A DNA stretch of 64,000 nucleotides, taken from NCBI RefSeq assembly GCF_002113025.1, contig NZ_NEJH01000004.1:496001-560000 (forward strand). Reading direction: 5' to 3'. Source of the DNA: Pseudomonas sp. B28(2017) (GTDB lineage: Bacteria > Pseudomonadota > Gammaproteobacteria > Pseudomonadales > Pseudomonadaceae). A model generated the notes under the pieces. That model was not told the origin of the DNA. It saw only the letters and a program-made list of their open reading frames with translations, and made no database searches. How positions within the stretch are numbered: the first letter of the stretch is position 1; each line of letters opens with the position of its first letter. Shown piece after piece: positions 9,200 to 17,401 of this stretch. Both the position numbers and the translations under genes were made by a program.

Positions 9200-9289
9200 T
9201 TCGCGAGCAAGCCCGCTCCCACACTGGATCACGGTTGTTCGCTGAGTCTGAGTACACACCAAGCCTGTGGGAGCGAGCCTGCTCGCGAA
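9200..9289. repeat. REP pair flanking the RAYT gene, downstream side
   Basis: An inverted REP pair (9200-9223 and 9266-9289) spans 90 nt. It lies immediately after the TetR gene and 21 nt from the stop codon of the RAYT gene. The orientation is outward-facing compared with the REPINs of the glyoxylate operon. Confidence 0.9.
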
Positions 9290-9310
9290 TGGAGGCGACT
9301 CGGTTTCCGG

Positions 9311-9769
9311 TCAAACCCAAACCGCATCCCACAAAGGATAGTCACCCAACTTCTCGACCAAGCCAGCCCATAGCGGGTTGGCCACAATGTATCGAGCCAG
9401 CTTTATCAAATCTTCCTCACGGCGTAGCGCTCGGTCATGAAATCCTTGCTGCCATAGGCTGATCCTGCGACCAGTGGACCTGTTCACAGCCTTGGTACTC
9501 AGTGATTTTGTCCTTTGCATCAGCCCACTCAGTGATCCTCGCTGTAATTCAATCAACCAATGAAAATGATCGGGCATGACCACCCAGGCGAGTGATTTAG
9601 CAAAACCTTGATCCTGCGCTGCGCGAAACTGTGCGACGACCAATCTGCCCGAAGCAAAGTCGTTGAAAACAGGCTTTGTATCGAGTGTGTTGGTGGTCAG
9701 CAGGTAAATCCGGTTGGGTTCGGCATAGCGACCAACCCGAAGTCGATGTGAAGCGGATAATTCTGGCAT
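9311..9769 (-). CDS. REP-associated tyrosine transposase (RAYT)
   Basis: 152-residue Y1/HUH-type enzyme related to IS200 transposases. The metal-binding HUH motif is H68-F-H70 in VVMPDHFHWLIEL. The catalytic tyrosine is Y127 in LARYIVANP, followed by the RAYT tail 'LWAGLVEKLGDYPLWDAVWV'. The length is normal for the family and there is no frameshift, so the enzyme is probably functional. It has REP pairs on both sides (9200-9289 and 9868-9942), the arrangement known for RAYTs, which cut single-stranded REP hairpins and are held responsible for REPIN spread. RAYTs are domesticated, single-copy and vertically inherited rather than self-mobile. Confidence 0.95.
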   Translation of the reverse strand: MPELSASHRLRVGRYAEPNRIYLLTTNTLDTKPVFNDFASGRLVVAQFRAAQDQGFAKSLAWVVMPDHFHWLIELQRGSLSGLMQRTKSLSTKAVNRSTGRRISLWQQGFHDRALRREEDLIKLARYIVANPLWAGLVEKLGDYPLWDAVWV

Positions 9770-9867
9770 TCCTTTGCCCTTCTCCTGAGGAAGTCATGAA
9801 AAAGGCTAGACCGGCGACTATCAAAGGAAGTGGCAGACTTTTAGCTGGATGTGCCAGGGGAAATGCC

Positions 9868-9942
9868 TTCGCGAGCAGGCTCGCTCCCACAATGGATCCC
9901 TGCTGCTCAGATGATCTGTGTGGGAGCGAGCCTGCTCGCGAA
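9868..9942. repeat. REP pair flanking the RAYT gene, upstream side
   Basis: Inverted REP cores at 9868-9891 and 9919-9942 are separated by a shortened spacer of 27 nt (75 nt overall). They lie about 100 nt upstream of the RAYT start and 24 nt from the stop of the GlcG-like gene. Confidence 0.9.
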
Positions 9943-9965
9943 GGCGGTCATTCAGTCAACGCAAT

Positions 9966-10406
9966 TCAGGCTGCCACCCCCGCATCCGCCACCAACCCCA
10001 ACACCTCGATGGCATTGATCGCACACTGCTCATCAACATCCGACAGATCCCCGCTGATCCCCACCGCACCCAGCACATTCCCGTCCTGATCCCTAACCAG
10101 CACACCACCCGGTGCCGGCACGACGCTGCCCTGCCCCAGGCTGTTCAATGCGGCTATAAACGCCGGGCGTTGCTGGGCGTCCAGCGCCAGCAGGCGTGAC
10201 CCCTTGCCCAGCGCAATGGCGCCCCAGGCCTTGCCGATGGCGACGTGCGGTCGCAACAGGCTGGCGCCATCTTCGCGTTGCAGGGTGATCAGATGCCCAC
10301 CGGCATCCAGTACCGCAATGGTCAGGGGAGCTGCCGAGATGGCCCGTCCTGCACTGATGGCCTCGTTGACCAGGTTGACTGCGACTTTCAAGGTTAAAGC
10401 GCTCAT
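9966..10406 (-). CDS. GlcG/HbpS-family heme-binding-type protein
   Basis: 146-residue protein of the GlcG/HbpS (DUF336) family. The family pattern is seen in 'PLTIAVLDAGGHLITLQREDGA', 'AIGKAWGAIALGKGSR' and 'VPAPGGVLVRDQDGNVLGAVGISGD'. The start at 10406 has GAGGAC 7 nt upstream. It is divergent from gcl across 268 nt that contain two identical palindromes, so joint control with glyoxylate use is likely. Family members occur with glycolate and glyoxylate genes, but their role there is unclear. No signal peptide, so it is probably cytosolic. Confidence 0.88.
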   Translation of the reverse strand: MSALTLKVAVNLVNEAISAGRAISAAPLTIAVLDAGGHLITLQREDGASLLRPHVAIGKAWGAIALGKGSRLLALDAQQRPAFIAALNSLGQGSVVPAPGGVLVRDQDGNVLGAVGISGDLSDVDEQCAINAIEVLGLVADAGVAA

Positions 10407-10499
10407 GGTGCCGTCCTCATTTTGTTTTTCGGAAAGTCGTTGGGCTGCGCCGTTGTGCCGCAGCTCGATGCAACAAATAGAACACAATGAATTATTTTT

Positions 10500-10509
10500 T
10501 TGTATACAA
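10500..10509. promoter_or_regulatory. Palindromic operator candidate TTGTATACAA (copy 1)
   Basis: A perfect 10-bp palindrome in an AT-rich patch, 94 nt upstream of the GlcG-like start and about 165 nt upstream of gcl. An identical second copy lies at 10638. The form suits a FadR-type GntR regulator; in P. putida the gcl genes are reported to be controlled by the GntR-type repressor GclR. Confidence 0.65.
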
Positions 10510-10637
10510 TAATTATCGAAAGGCGCCACATGCGACGAAAAGCCACAGTAGATTGGGCTTCCGACGAATGAAACGAGCGCTTGAGAAAATGGATTGACCT
10601 GCGCCGTCCGCCGTGAATACACTCTGCGCAAAGCCAC

Positions 10638-10647
10638 TTGTATACAA
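10638..10647. promoter_or_regulatory. Palindromic operator candidate TTGTATACAA (copy 2)
   Basis: An exact second copy of the 10-bp palindrome, 27 nt upstream of the gcl ATG. This is where a bound repressor would block the gcl promoter or early transcription. Exact duplication within one divergent intergenic region is the main evidence. Confidence 0.68.
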
Positions 10648-10674
10648 TTACAAAACGTAAAGAGGCACAAAACC

Positions 10675-12450
10675 ATGAGCAAAATGAGAGCAATCGAAGC
10701 CGCCGTTCTGGTGATGCGCCGTGAAGGGGTCGATACCGCTTTTGGCATCCCGGGTGCCGCCATCAACCCGCTGTACTCCGCCCTGCAAAAGGTCGGCGGC
10801 ATCGATCACGTACTCGCTCGCCACGTTGAAGGCGCCTCGCACATGGCCGAGGGCTACACCCGCACCAAGGCTGGCAACATCGGTGTGTGCATCGGCACTT
10901 CCGGCCCTGCCGGCACCGACATGGTCACCGGGCTCTACAGCGCCTCGGCCGACTCGATCCCAATCCTCTGCATTACCGGCCAGGCACCCCGCGCCCGTAT
11001 GCACAAGGAAGACTTCCAGGCTGTCGACATCACCAGCATCGTCAAGCCGGTGACCAAGTGGGCAACCACCGTTCTGGAACCGGGCCAGGTGCCTTACGCG
11101 TTCCAGAAAGCCTTCTATGAAATGCGCTCCGGCCGTCCAGGCCCGGTGCTGATCGATCTGCCGTTCGACGTGCAGATGGCCGAAATCGAATTCGACATCG
11201 ACGCCTACCAGCCACTGCCGCTGGCCAAGCCGAGCGCTACCCGCGTCCAGGTTGAAAAAGCGCTGGCCATGCTGGATCAGGCCGAGCGTCCATTGCTGGT
11301 GGCCGGTGGCGGCATCATCAACGCCGATGCCAGTGACCTGCTGGTGGAATTCGCCGAGCTGACCGGCATTCCGGTTATCCCGACCCTGATGGGCTGGGGC
11401 AGCATTCCAGACGATCACCCGCTGATGGTGGGCATGGTCGGCTTGCAAACGTCGCACCGCTACGGCAACGCCACGATGCTGAAATCCGACGTCGTGCTCG
11501 GCGTGGGCAACCGTTGGGCCAACCGTCACACCGGTTCCGTCGACGTGTACACCGAAGGCCGCAAGTTCATTCACGTTGATATCGAACCGACCCAGATCGG
11601 CCGCGTGTTCACCCCGGACCTGGGCATCGTGTCCGACGCCGCTGCCGCGCTGACCGTGTTCATCGAAGTCGCTCGCGAATGGCAGGCCGCCGGCAAGCTG
11701 AAGAACCGCAGCGCCTGGCTGCAAGACTGCCAGCAGCGTAAAGCCAGCCTGCAGCGCAAGACTCACTTCGACAACGTGCCGGTCAAGCCGCAACGCGTCT
11801 ACGAAGAAATGAACCAGGTGTTCGGCAAAGACACCTGCTACGTCAGCACCATCGGTCTGTCGCAGATTGCCGGCGCGCAGTTCCTGCACGTCTACAAGCC
11901 GCGTCACTGGATCAACTGCGGTCAGGCAGGCCCGTTGGGCTGGACCATTCCGGCAGCGCTGGGTGTGGTCAAGGCCGATCCGAACCGTAAAGTCGTGGCC
12001 CTGTCGGGGGACTATGACTTCCAGTTCATGATCGAGGAATTGGCGGTGGGTGCGCAGTTCAAGCTGCCGTACATCCATGTTGTGGTGAACAACTCGTACC
12101 TGGGCCTGATCCGTCAGGCACAGCGCGGTTTCGACATGGACTACTGCGTGCAGCTGTCCTTCGACAACCTCAACGCCCCGGAACTCAACGGTTACGGTGT
12201 GGACCACGTCGCGGTGGCCGAAGGCCTCGGCTGCAAGGCGCTGCGCGTATTCGAACCGGCTGACATCGCCCCTGCCCTGCGCAAGGCCGAAGAGCTGATC
12301 GAAGAGTTCAAGGTTCCAGTGATCGTGGAGATTATTCTGGAACGCGTGACCAACATTTCCATGGGTACCGAGATCAACGCCGTCAACGAATTCGAAGACC
12401 TGGCGCTGGTCGGCAACGATGCGCCAACAGCTATTTCGTTGCTCGATTGA
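10675..12450 (+). CDS. gcl: Glyoxylate carboligase (tartronate-semialdehyde synthase)
   Basis: 591-residue ThDP- and FAD-binding enzyme that joins two glyoxylates into tartronate semialdehyde and CO2. The N-terminal Pyr domain carries V51 in [13 protein letters not shown], the glyoxylate-carboligase substitution for the usual catalytic Glu of ThDP enzymes. The central FAD-type domain spans about 190-330, and the C-terminal PP domain has the ThDP motif '[14 protein letters not shown]...NNSYLGLIR'. AGAGG sits 9 nt before the ATG at 10675. It is the first gene of gcl-hyi-glxR-ttuD-pyk. Two TTGTATACAA palindromes precede it. Confidence 0.97.
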   Translation: MSKMRAIEAAVLVMRREGVDTAFGIPGAAINPLYSALQKVGGIDHVLARHVEGASHMAEGYTRTKAGNIGVCIGTSGPAGTDMVTGLYSASADSIPILCITGQAPRARMHKEDFQAVDITSIVKPVTKWATTVLEPGQVPYAFQKAFYEMRSGRPGPVLIDLPFDVQMAEIEFDIDAYQPLPLAKPSATRVQVEKALAMLDQAERPLLVAGGGIINADASDLLVEFAELTGIPVIPTLMGWGSIPDDHPLMVGMVGLQTSHRYGNATMLKSDVVLGVGNRWANRHTGSVDVYTEGRKFIHVDIEPTQIGRVFTPDLGIVSDAAAALTVFIEVAREWQAAGKLKNRSAWLQDCQQRKASLQRKTHFDNVPVKPQRVYEEMNQVFGKDTCYVSTIGLSQIAGAQFLHVYKPRHWINCGQAGPLGWTIPAALGVVKADPNRKVVALSGDYDFQFMIEELAVGAQFKLPYIHVVVNNSYLGLIRQAQRGFDMDYCVQLSFDNLNAPELNGYGVDHVAVAEGLGCKALRVFEPADIAPALRKAEELIEEFKVPVIVEIILERVTNISMGTEINAVNEFEDLALVGNDAPTAISLLD

Positions 12451-12458
12451 TCCCCCCC

Positions 12459-12548
12459 TGTGGGAGCGAGCCTGCTCGCGAAGGCAGTTTCACATCCAAC
12501 ACAGATGTTGGCTGACATATCGCTTTCGCGAGCAGGCTCGCTCCCACA
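12459..12548. repeat. REPIN in the gcl-hyi gap
   Basis: 90-nt inverted REP pair 8 nt after the gcl stop. The spacer contains the dyad CCAACAcagATGTTGG between the two REP arms, and this internal dyad is shared in degenerate form with the next two REPINs of the operon. Confidence 0.95.
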
Positions 12549-12579
12549 AGGGGCCCTCAGACATTTACAGGAGACCACC

Positions 12580-13362
12580 ATGCCGCGCTTCGCAGCCAAC
12601 CTGTCCATGCTGTTCACCGAACAGGATTTCCTTGCCCGCTTCGACGCCGCCGCCAAGGCTGGCTTCAGTGGTGTCGAATACCTGTTCCCGTACGACTTCA
12701 GCTCTGCCGAAATCAAGGCCCAGCTCGACGCCAACGGTCTGACCCAAGTGCTGTTCAATCTGCCAGCCGGTGACTGGGCCAAGGGCGAACGCGGTATCGC
12801 GTGCCTGCCGGATCGGGTTGAAGAGTTCCGTGCCGGTGTCGACCTGGCCATCGCTTACGCACAAGTGCTGGGCAACACCCAGGTCAACTGCCTGGCCGGT
12901 ATTCGCCCGCAGGGCCTCGACGATGCAACCGTGGAGAAAACCTTCGTCGCCAACCTGAAATACGCCGCCGACAAGCTGCAAGCGGCGGGTATCAAGCTGG
13001 TGATGGAAGCGATCAACACCCGTGACATTCCAGGCTTCTACCTGAACAACACAGCGCAAGCCCTGTCGATTCGCGAACAGGTCGGCAGCGCCAACCTGTT
13101 CCTGCAATACGACATCTACCACATGCAAATCATGGAAGGCGATCTGGCCCGCACCCTGCAATCGCACCTGAGCGAGATCAACCATGTGCAGCTCGCGGAC
13201 AACCCGGGGCGCAACGAACCAGGTACCGGTGAAATCAACTACCGCTTCCTGTTCGAACACCTGGACCGCATCGGTTATCAGGGCTGGGTCGGTTGCGAAT
13301 ACAAGCCGCTGACCACCACGGAAGCCGGCCTGGGCTGGCTCAAGACCCATAACGCAATCTGA
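12580..13362 (+). CDS. hyi: Hydroxypyruvate isomerase
   Basis: 260-residue TIM-barrel sugar-isomerase-like enzyme (xylose isomerase-like/AP endonuclease 2 superfamily) that interconverts hydroxypyruvate and tartronate semialdehyde. Metal-binding carboxylates appear in 'LVMEAINTRDIPGF' and near the C-terminus in 'WVGCEYKPL'; the N-terminus 'MPRFAANLSMLFTEQDFL' is standard for Hyi. CAGGAG lies 7 nt before the ATG. Second gene of the glyoxylate operon, separated from gcl by a REPIN. Confidence 0.96.
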   Translation: MPRFAANLSMLFTEQDFLARFDAAAKAGFSGVEYLFPYDFSSAEIKAQLDANGLTQVLFNLPAGDWAKGERGIACLPDRVEEFRAGVDLAIAYAQVLGNTQVNCLAGIRPQGLDDATVEKTFVANLKYAADKLQAAGIKLVMEAINTRDIPGFYLNNTAQALSIREQVGSANLFLQYDIYHMQIMEGDLARTLQSHLSEINHVQLADNPGRNEPGTGEINYRFLFEHLDRIGYQGWVGCEYKPLTTTEAGLGWLKTHNAI

Positions 13363-13374
13363 CGCAATTTCCCT

Positions 13375-13464
13375 TGTGGGAGCGAGCCTGCTCGCGAAGA
13401 GGCCAGCACATCCAATATCTGTGTTGCCTGGCACACCGCTTTCGCGAGCAGGCTCGCTCCCACA
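13375..13464. repeat. REPIN in the hyi-glxR gap
   Basis: 90-nt inverted REP pair beginning 12 nt after hyi and ending 54 nt before glxR. The arms are identical in core to those at 12459; the spacer is related but diverged. Confidence 0.95.
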
Positions 13465-13518
13465 AAAAAGCACTCCCCTATTTGCTTGAAGCAGCAATAA
13501 AAACAAGAGGATTTTCTC

Positions 13519-14412
13519 ATGGCTAAAATCGGATTTATCGGCACCGGCATCATGGGCCACCCAATGGCGTTGAACCTGCAGAAAGCCGGTCACAGCCTGT
13601 TCCTGTCGGCGCATCACGATCCTGCGCCTGCCGACCTGGTTGCCGGTGGCGCCGTCGCGCTGGCGAACCCGAAGGAAGTCGCCCAGGAAGCCGAATTCAT
13701 CATCGTCATGGTGCCGGATACCCCGCAGGTCGATGACGTGCTGTTCCGCGCCGACGGCGTTGCTGCCGGTGTTGGCAAAGGCAAAGTGGTGATCGACATG
13801 AGCTCGATCTCGCCGACCGCCACCAAGGCTTTCGCAGCGAAAATCAACGAAAAAGGCGCGCAATACCTCGACGCCCCGGTCTCCGGCGGTGAAGTCGGCG
13901 CCAAGGCTGCGACCCTTAGCATCATGGTCGGTGGCGACGCCGACGCCTTCGAACGCGCCCTGCCGCTGTTCCAGGCCATGGGCAAGAACATCACCCTGGT
14001 CGGTGCCAACGGCGACGGTCAAACCGCCAAGGTGGCCAACCAGATCATCGTGGCCCTGAATATCCAGGCCGTGGCTGAAGCCCTGCTGTTCGCTTCGAAA
14101 AACGGTGCCGATCCAGCCAAGGTGCGTGAAGCACTGATGGGCGGTTTCGCATCCTCGAAGATCCTCGAAGTGCACGGCGAGCGCATGATCAAGGGCACCT
14201 TCGATCCAGGCTTCCGCATCAGCCTGCACCAGAAGGACCTGAACCTGGCCCTGCAAGGCGCCAAGGAGCTGAACATCAACCTGCCGAACACCGCCAACAC
14301 CCAGCAAGTGTTCAGCACCTGCGCGGCCATCGGTGGCAGTAACTGGGACCACTCGGCGCTGATCAAGGGCCTGGAACACATGGCGAACTTCTCGATTCGC
14401 GACAAGAAGTAA
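13519..14412 (+). CDS. glxR: Tartronate semialdehyde reductase (2-hydroxy-3-oxopropionate reductase)
   Basis: 297-residue beta-hydroxyacid dehydrogenase that reduces tartronate semialdehyde to D-glycerate with NAD(P)H. The N-terminal Rossmann motif is GFIGTGIMGHPMA (residues 5-17). The substrate-binding 'DAPVSGGEVGAK' and the catalytic lysine region 'GDGQTAKVANQI' follow. AAGAGGA precedes the ATG. Third gene of the operon, following Gcl and Hyi in pathway order. Confidence 0.96.
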   Translation: MAKIGFIGTGIMGHPMALNLQKAGHSLFLSAHHDPAPADLVAGGAVALANPKEVAQEAEFIIVMVPDTPQVDDVLFRADGVAAGVGKGKVVIDMSSISPTATKAFAAKINEKGAQYLDAPVSGGEVGAKAATLSIMVGGDADAFERALPLFQAMGKNITLVGANGDGQTAKVANQIIVALNIQAVAEALLFASKNGADPAKVREALMGGFASSKILEVHGERMIKGTFDPGFRISLHQKDLNLALQGAKELNINLPNTANTQQVFSTCAAIGGSNWDHSALIKGLEHMANFSIRDKK

Positions 14413-14437
14413 GCCCTGTCCCACCCAGCATCAAACC

Positions 14438-14527
14438 TGTGGGAGCGAGCCTGCTCGCGAAAGCGGTTTCACATTCAACAGATCTGTTGACTGACACTCC
14501 GTCTTCGCGAGCAGGCTCGCTCCCACA
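14438..14527. repeat. REPIN in the glxR-ttuD gap
   Basis: 90-nt inverted REP pair beginning 26 nt after glxR and ending 43 nt before ttuD. The spacer carries the dyad CAACAgatcTGTTG. It is the third REPIN of equal length inside this operon. Confidence 0.95.
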
Positions 14528-14570
14528 GGGTCCGCGACAAACCCAATAACAAGAATTCCGGGAGCCCGCC

Positions 14571-15851
14571 ATGTCGGTCGATCCGCAACAATTGCTGCGC
14601 GAGCTGTTTGCCACAGCCATCGACGCGGCGCATCCGCAACAAGTCCTCGAAGCCCATTTGCCTGCCGACCGCAGCGGTCGCGTGATCGTCATTGGTGCTG
14701 GTAAAGCCGCAGCCGCCATGGCCCAGGTGGTCGAGCGCTGCTGGCAGGGTGAAGTGTCCGGCCTGGTGGTGACCCGTTACGGTCACGGCGCCCCTTGCGA
14801 AAAAATCGAAGTGGTCGAAGCTGCGCATCCGGTGCCGGACGCCGCCGGCCTGGCCGTGGCCAAGCGTGTGCTGGAACTGGTCAGTGACCTCAACGAAAAC
14901 GACCGCGTGATCTTCCTGCTCTCCGGTGGTGGCTCTGCCCTGCTGGCACTGCCAGCCGAAGGCATCACCCTGGCCGACAAGCAATCGATCAACAAAGCCC
15001 TGCTCAAATCCGGCGCAACCATCGGCGAGATGAACTGCGTGCGCAAGCACCTCTCGGCGATCAAAGGCGGCCGCCTGGGCAAAGCCTGCTGGCCTGCCAC
15101 GGTCTACACCTATGCGATTTCCGATGTACCGGGCGACCTCGCCACGGTCATCGCCTCCGGCCCTACCGTGGCCGACCCGAGCACGTCGGCCGAAGCGCTG
15201 GCGATCCTCAAGCGCTACGCCATCGAGGTTCCGGCCTCGGTGCGCAACTGGCTGCAAAGCCCTGAATCGGAAACTGTCAAACCCGGTGACCCGAGCCTGG
15301 CACGCAGCCATTTCCAGTTGATCGCCCGCCCGCAACAGTCCCTTGAAGCGGCGGCGGTGAAATGCCGTCAGGCCGGGTTCAGTCCGCTGATCCTCGGCGA
15401 TCTGGAAGGCGAGTCCCGCGAGGTGGCGAAAGTCCATGCCGGCATCGCGCGGCAGATCGTCCTGCACGGTCAGCCGCTGGCGGCGCCCTGCGTGATTCTC
15501 TCGGGCGGTGAAACCACCGTCACCGTGCGCGGCAATGGCCGTGGCGGGCGCAACGCCGAGTTCCTGCTAAGCCTGACCGACAGCCTCAAGGGCCTGCCCG
15601 GCGTCTATGCGCTGGCCGGTGACACCGACGGCATCGACGGTTCGGAAGACAACGCCGGCGCGATCATGACTCCGGACAGCTACGCCCGCGCCGCGGCAAA
15701 GGGCCTGAGCGCCAGCGACGAGTTGGACAACAACAATGGCTACGGCTACTTCGAGGCACTCGACGCCCTGATCGTCACCGAGCCGACCCGTACCAACGTC
15801 AACGACTTCCGCGCCATTCTGATCCTTGAGAGCACTAAACATGACGCCTGA
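14571..15851 (+). CDS. ttuD: TtuD: glycerate 2-kinase family (MOFRL), annotated hydroxypyruvate reductase
   Basis: 426-residue protein of the GK-II/MOFRL glycerate kinase family. 'RVIVIGAGKAAAAMA' (about 35-50), 'FLLSGGGSALLALP' (about 120-133), 'MNCVRKHLSAIKGG' and the C-terminal MOFRL segment 'CVILSGGETTVTVRGNGRGGRN...ALAGDTDGIDGSEDNAGA' are all family signatures. In Pseudomonas it is usually named hydroxypyruvate reductase after Agrobacterium ttuD, but the fold is that of ATP-dependent glycerate 2-kinase, which fits the pathway (glycerate to 2-phosphoglycerate, leading to pyruvate kinase). Its end overlaps the pyk start by 11 nt. Confidence 0.92.
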   Translation: MSVDPQQLLRELFATAIDAAHPQQVLEAHLPADRSGRVIVIGAGKAAAAMAQVVERCWQGEVSGLVVTRYGHGAPCEKIEVVEAAHPVPDAAGLAVAKRVLELVSDLNENDRVIFLLSGGGSALLALPAEGITLADKQSINKALLKSGATIGEMNCVRKHLSAIKGGRLGKACWPATVYTYAISDVPGDLATVIASGPTVADPSTSAEALAILKRYAIEVPASVRNWLQSPESETVKPGDPSLARSHFQLIARPQQSLEAAAVKCRQAGFSPLILGDLEGESREVAKVHAGIARQIVLHGQPLAAPCVILSGGETTVTVRGNGRGGRNAEFLLSLTDSLKGLPGVYALAGDTDGIDGSEDNAGAIMTPDSYARAAAKGLSASDELDNNNGYGYFEALDALIVTEPTRTNVNDFRAILILESTKHDA

Positions 15852-17256
15852 CAAAAAGGTCAAAATACTCGCCACCCTGGGACCTGCCATTGACGGCATC
15901 GACGACATCCGTGAGCTGGTGCTGGCCGGGGTCAACATCTTCCGCCTGAATTTCAGCCATGGCGATCACGCCGACCACGCCCAGCGTTTTCAATGGATTC
16001 GTGAAGTCGAGCGCCAGCTGAATTATCCATTGGGCATTCTGATGGACCTGCAAGGCCCGAAACTGCGGGTCGGCAAGTTCGCCGAAGGCAAGGTGCACCT
16101 GGTACGCGGCCAGGCCTTGCGCCTGGACCTTGATGCCACGCCAGGCGATGAACGCCGGGTCAACCTGCCACACCCGGAAATCATCGCCGCACTGGAGCCA
16201 GGCATGGACCTGCTGCTGGACGACGGCAAGTTGCGTCTGCGGGTAGTGACCAAATACGCCGACGCCATCGACACCACCGTGCTCAACGGCGGCGAACTGT
16301 CCGACCGCAAAGGTGTGAACGTGCCGCAAGCGGTACTCGACCTGAGCCCGCTGACCGCCAAGGACCGCCGCGATCTGACCTTCGGTCTGGAGCTGGGTGT
16401 GGACTGGGTGGCGCTGTCGTTCGTACAACGTCCCGATGACATCCGCGAAGCCCGTACACTGATCGGCGACAAGGCCTTCCTGATGGCCAAGATCGAGAAG
16501 CCCTCGGCCGTCGAACAACTGCGCGAGATCGCTGAATTGAGCGATGCGATCATGGTTGCCCGCGGTGACCTGGGTGTGGAAGTGCCGGCCGAAAGCGTGC
16601 CGCAGATTCAGAAGAACATCATCAGCATCTGCCGCCAGCTCGGCAAACCGGTGGTGGTGGCGACCCAGATGCTGGAGTCGATGCGCTTCTCACCGGCGCC
16701 CACCCGCGCCGAAGTCACCGATGTGGCCAACGCCGTGGCCGAAGGTGCGGACGCGGTGATGCTGTCGGCGGAAACTGCGTCCGGCGAATACCCGCTCGAA
16801 GCCGTGCAGATGATGAGCAAAATCATCCGCCAGGTGGAAAACGGTCCGGACTATCAGACTCAACTCGACGTCAGCCGACCGAAAGCCGAGGCGACGGTTT
16901 CCGACGCGATCAGCTGCGCCATTCGCCGCATCAGCAACGTGCTGCCGGTGGCGGTGCTGGTGAACTACAGCGAGTCCGGCGCATCGAGCCTGCGTGCGGC
17001 GCGGGAGCGGCCGACGGTGCCGATCCTCAACCTGACTCCAAACCTGCAGACCGCCCGTCGCCTGAGCGTGGCCTGGGGTGTGCACTCTGTGGTCAACGAC
17101 CGCTTGCGCCAGGTCGATGAAGTCTGCTCGACGGCACTGGAGATTGCCCAGGCCCAGGGTATGGCGCAGCGTGGCGACACATTATTGATCACCGCCGGTG
17201 TGCCCTTTGGGCAGCCGGGATCGACTAACTCTTTGCGTATCGAGACATTGATCTAG
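15841..17256 (+). CDS. pykF: Pyruvate kinase
   Basis: 471-residue pyruvate kinase converting phosphoenolpyruvate and ADP to pyruvate and ATP. The barrel motifs 'TLGPAIDGIDDIRELVLAGVNIFRLNFSHGDH', 'FLMAKIEKPSAVEQL' (catalytic Lys and metal-binding Glu) and 'MVARGDLGVEVP' are intact, with a B domain at about 70-170 and a C-terminal regulatory domain. The ATG at 15841 lies inside the end of ttuD (11-nt overlap), so translation is probably coupled. Placement at the end of the glyoxylate operon channels the resulting C3 acids into pyruvate. Confidence 0.96.
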   Translation: MTPDKKVKILATLGPAIDGIDDIRELVLAGVNIFRLNFSHGDHADHAQRFQWIREVERQLNYPLGILMDLQGPKLRVGKFAEGKVHLVRGQALRLDLDATPGDERRVNLPHPEIIAALEPGMDLLLDDGKLRLRVVTKYADAIDTTVLNGGELSDRKGVNVPQAVLDLSPLTAKDRRDLTFGLELGVDWVALSFVQRPDDIREARTLIGDKAFLMAKIEKPSAVEQLREIAELSDAIMVARGDLGVEVPAESVPQIQKNIISICRQLGKPVVVATQMLESMRFSPAPTRAEVTDVANAVAEGADAVMLSAETASGEYPLEAVQMMSKIIRQVENGPDYQTQLDVSRPKAEATVSDAISCAIRRISNVLPVAVLVNYSESGASSLRAARERPTVPILNLTPNLQTARRLSVAWGVHSVVNDRLRQVDEVCSTALEIAQAQGMAQRGDTLLITAGVPFGQPGSTNSLRIETLI

Positions 17257-17272
17257 CGCCCATACCGGCCTC

Positions 17273-17365
17273 ATCGCGAGCAAACCCGCTCCCACATTGG
17301 TTTTGTGTCGTTCACGGAACCAGGACTGAACAAAGATTCAGTGTGGGAGCGAGCCTGCTCGCGAT
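17273..17365. repeat. REP pair in the pyk-urea transporter gap
   Basis: Inverted REP cores at about 17273-17296 (GAGCAAACCCGCTCCCACA variant) and 17342-17365 lie between pyk and the urea transporter gene. This is the fourth REP pair along the glyoxylate/urea gene string. Confidence 0.88.
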
Positions 17366-17401
17366 GCAGGCAACCCGGTCCCACTGACTTTCAGACCTGC
17401 C

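Noticed and set aside
9311..9769. Active IS200-type insertion sequence
   Set aside because: The gene is of the single-copy RAYT class with REP flanks; there are no IS200/IS605 ends and no tnpB.
12459..14527. Regularly spaced repeats resembling a CRISPR-like or tandem array
   Set aside because: The repeats are inverted REP pairs in separate gene gaps about 1 kb apart, not direct repeats with unique short spacers, and no cas genes are present.
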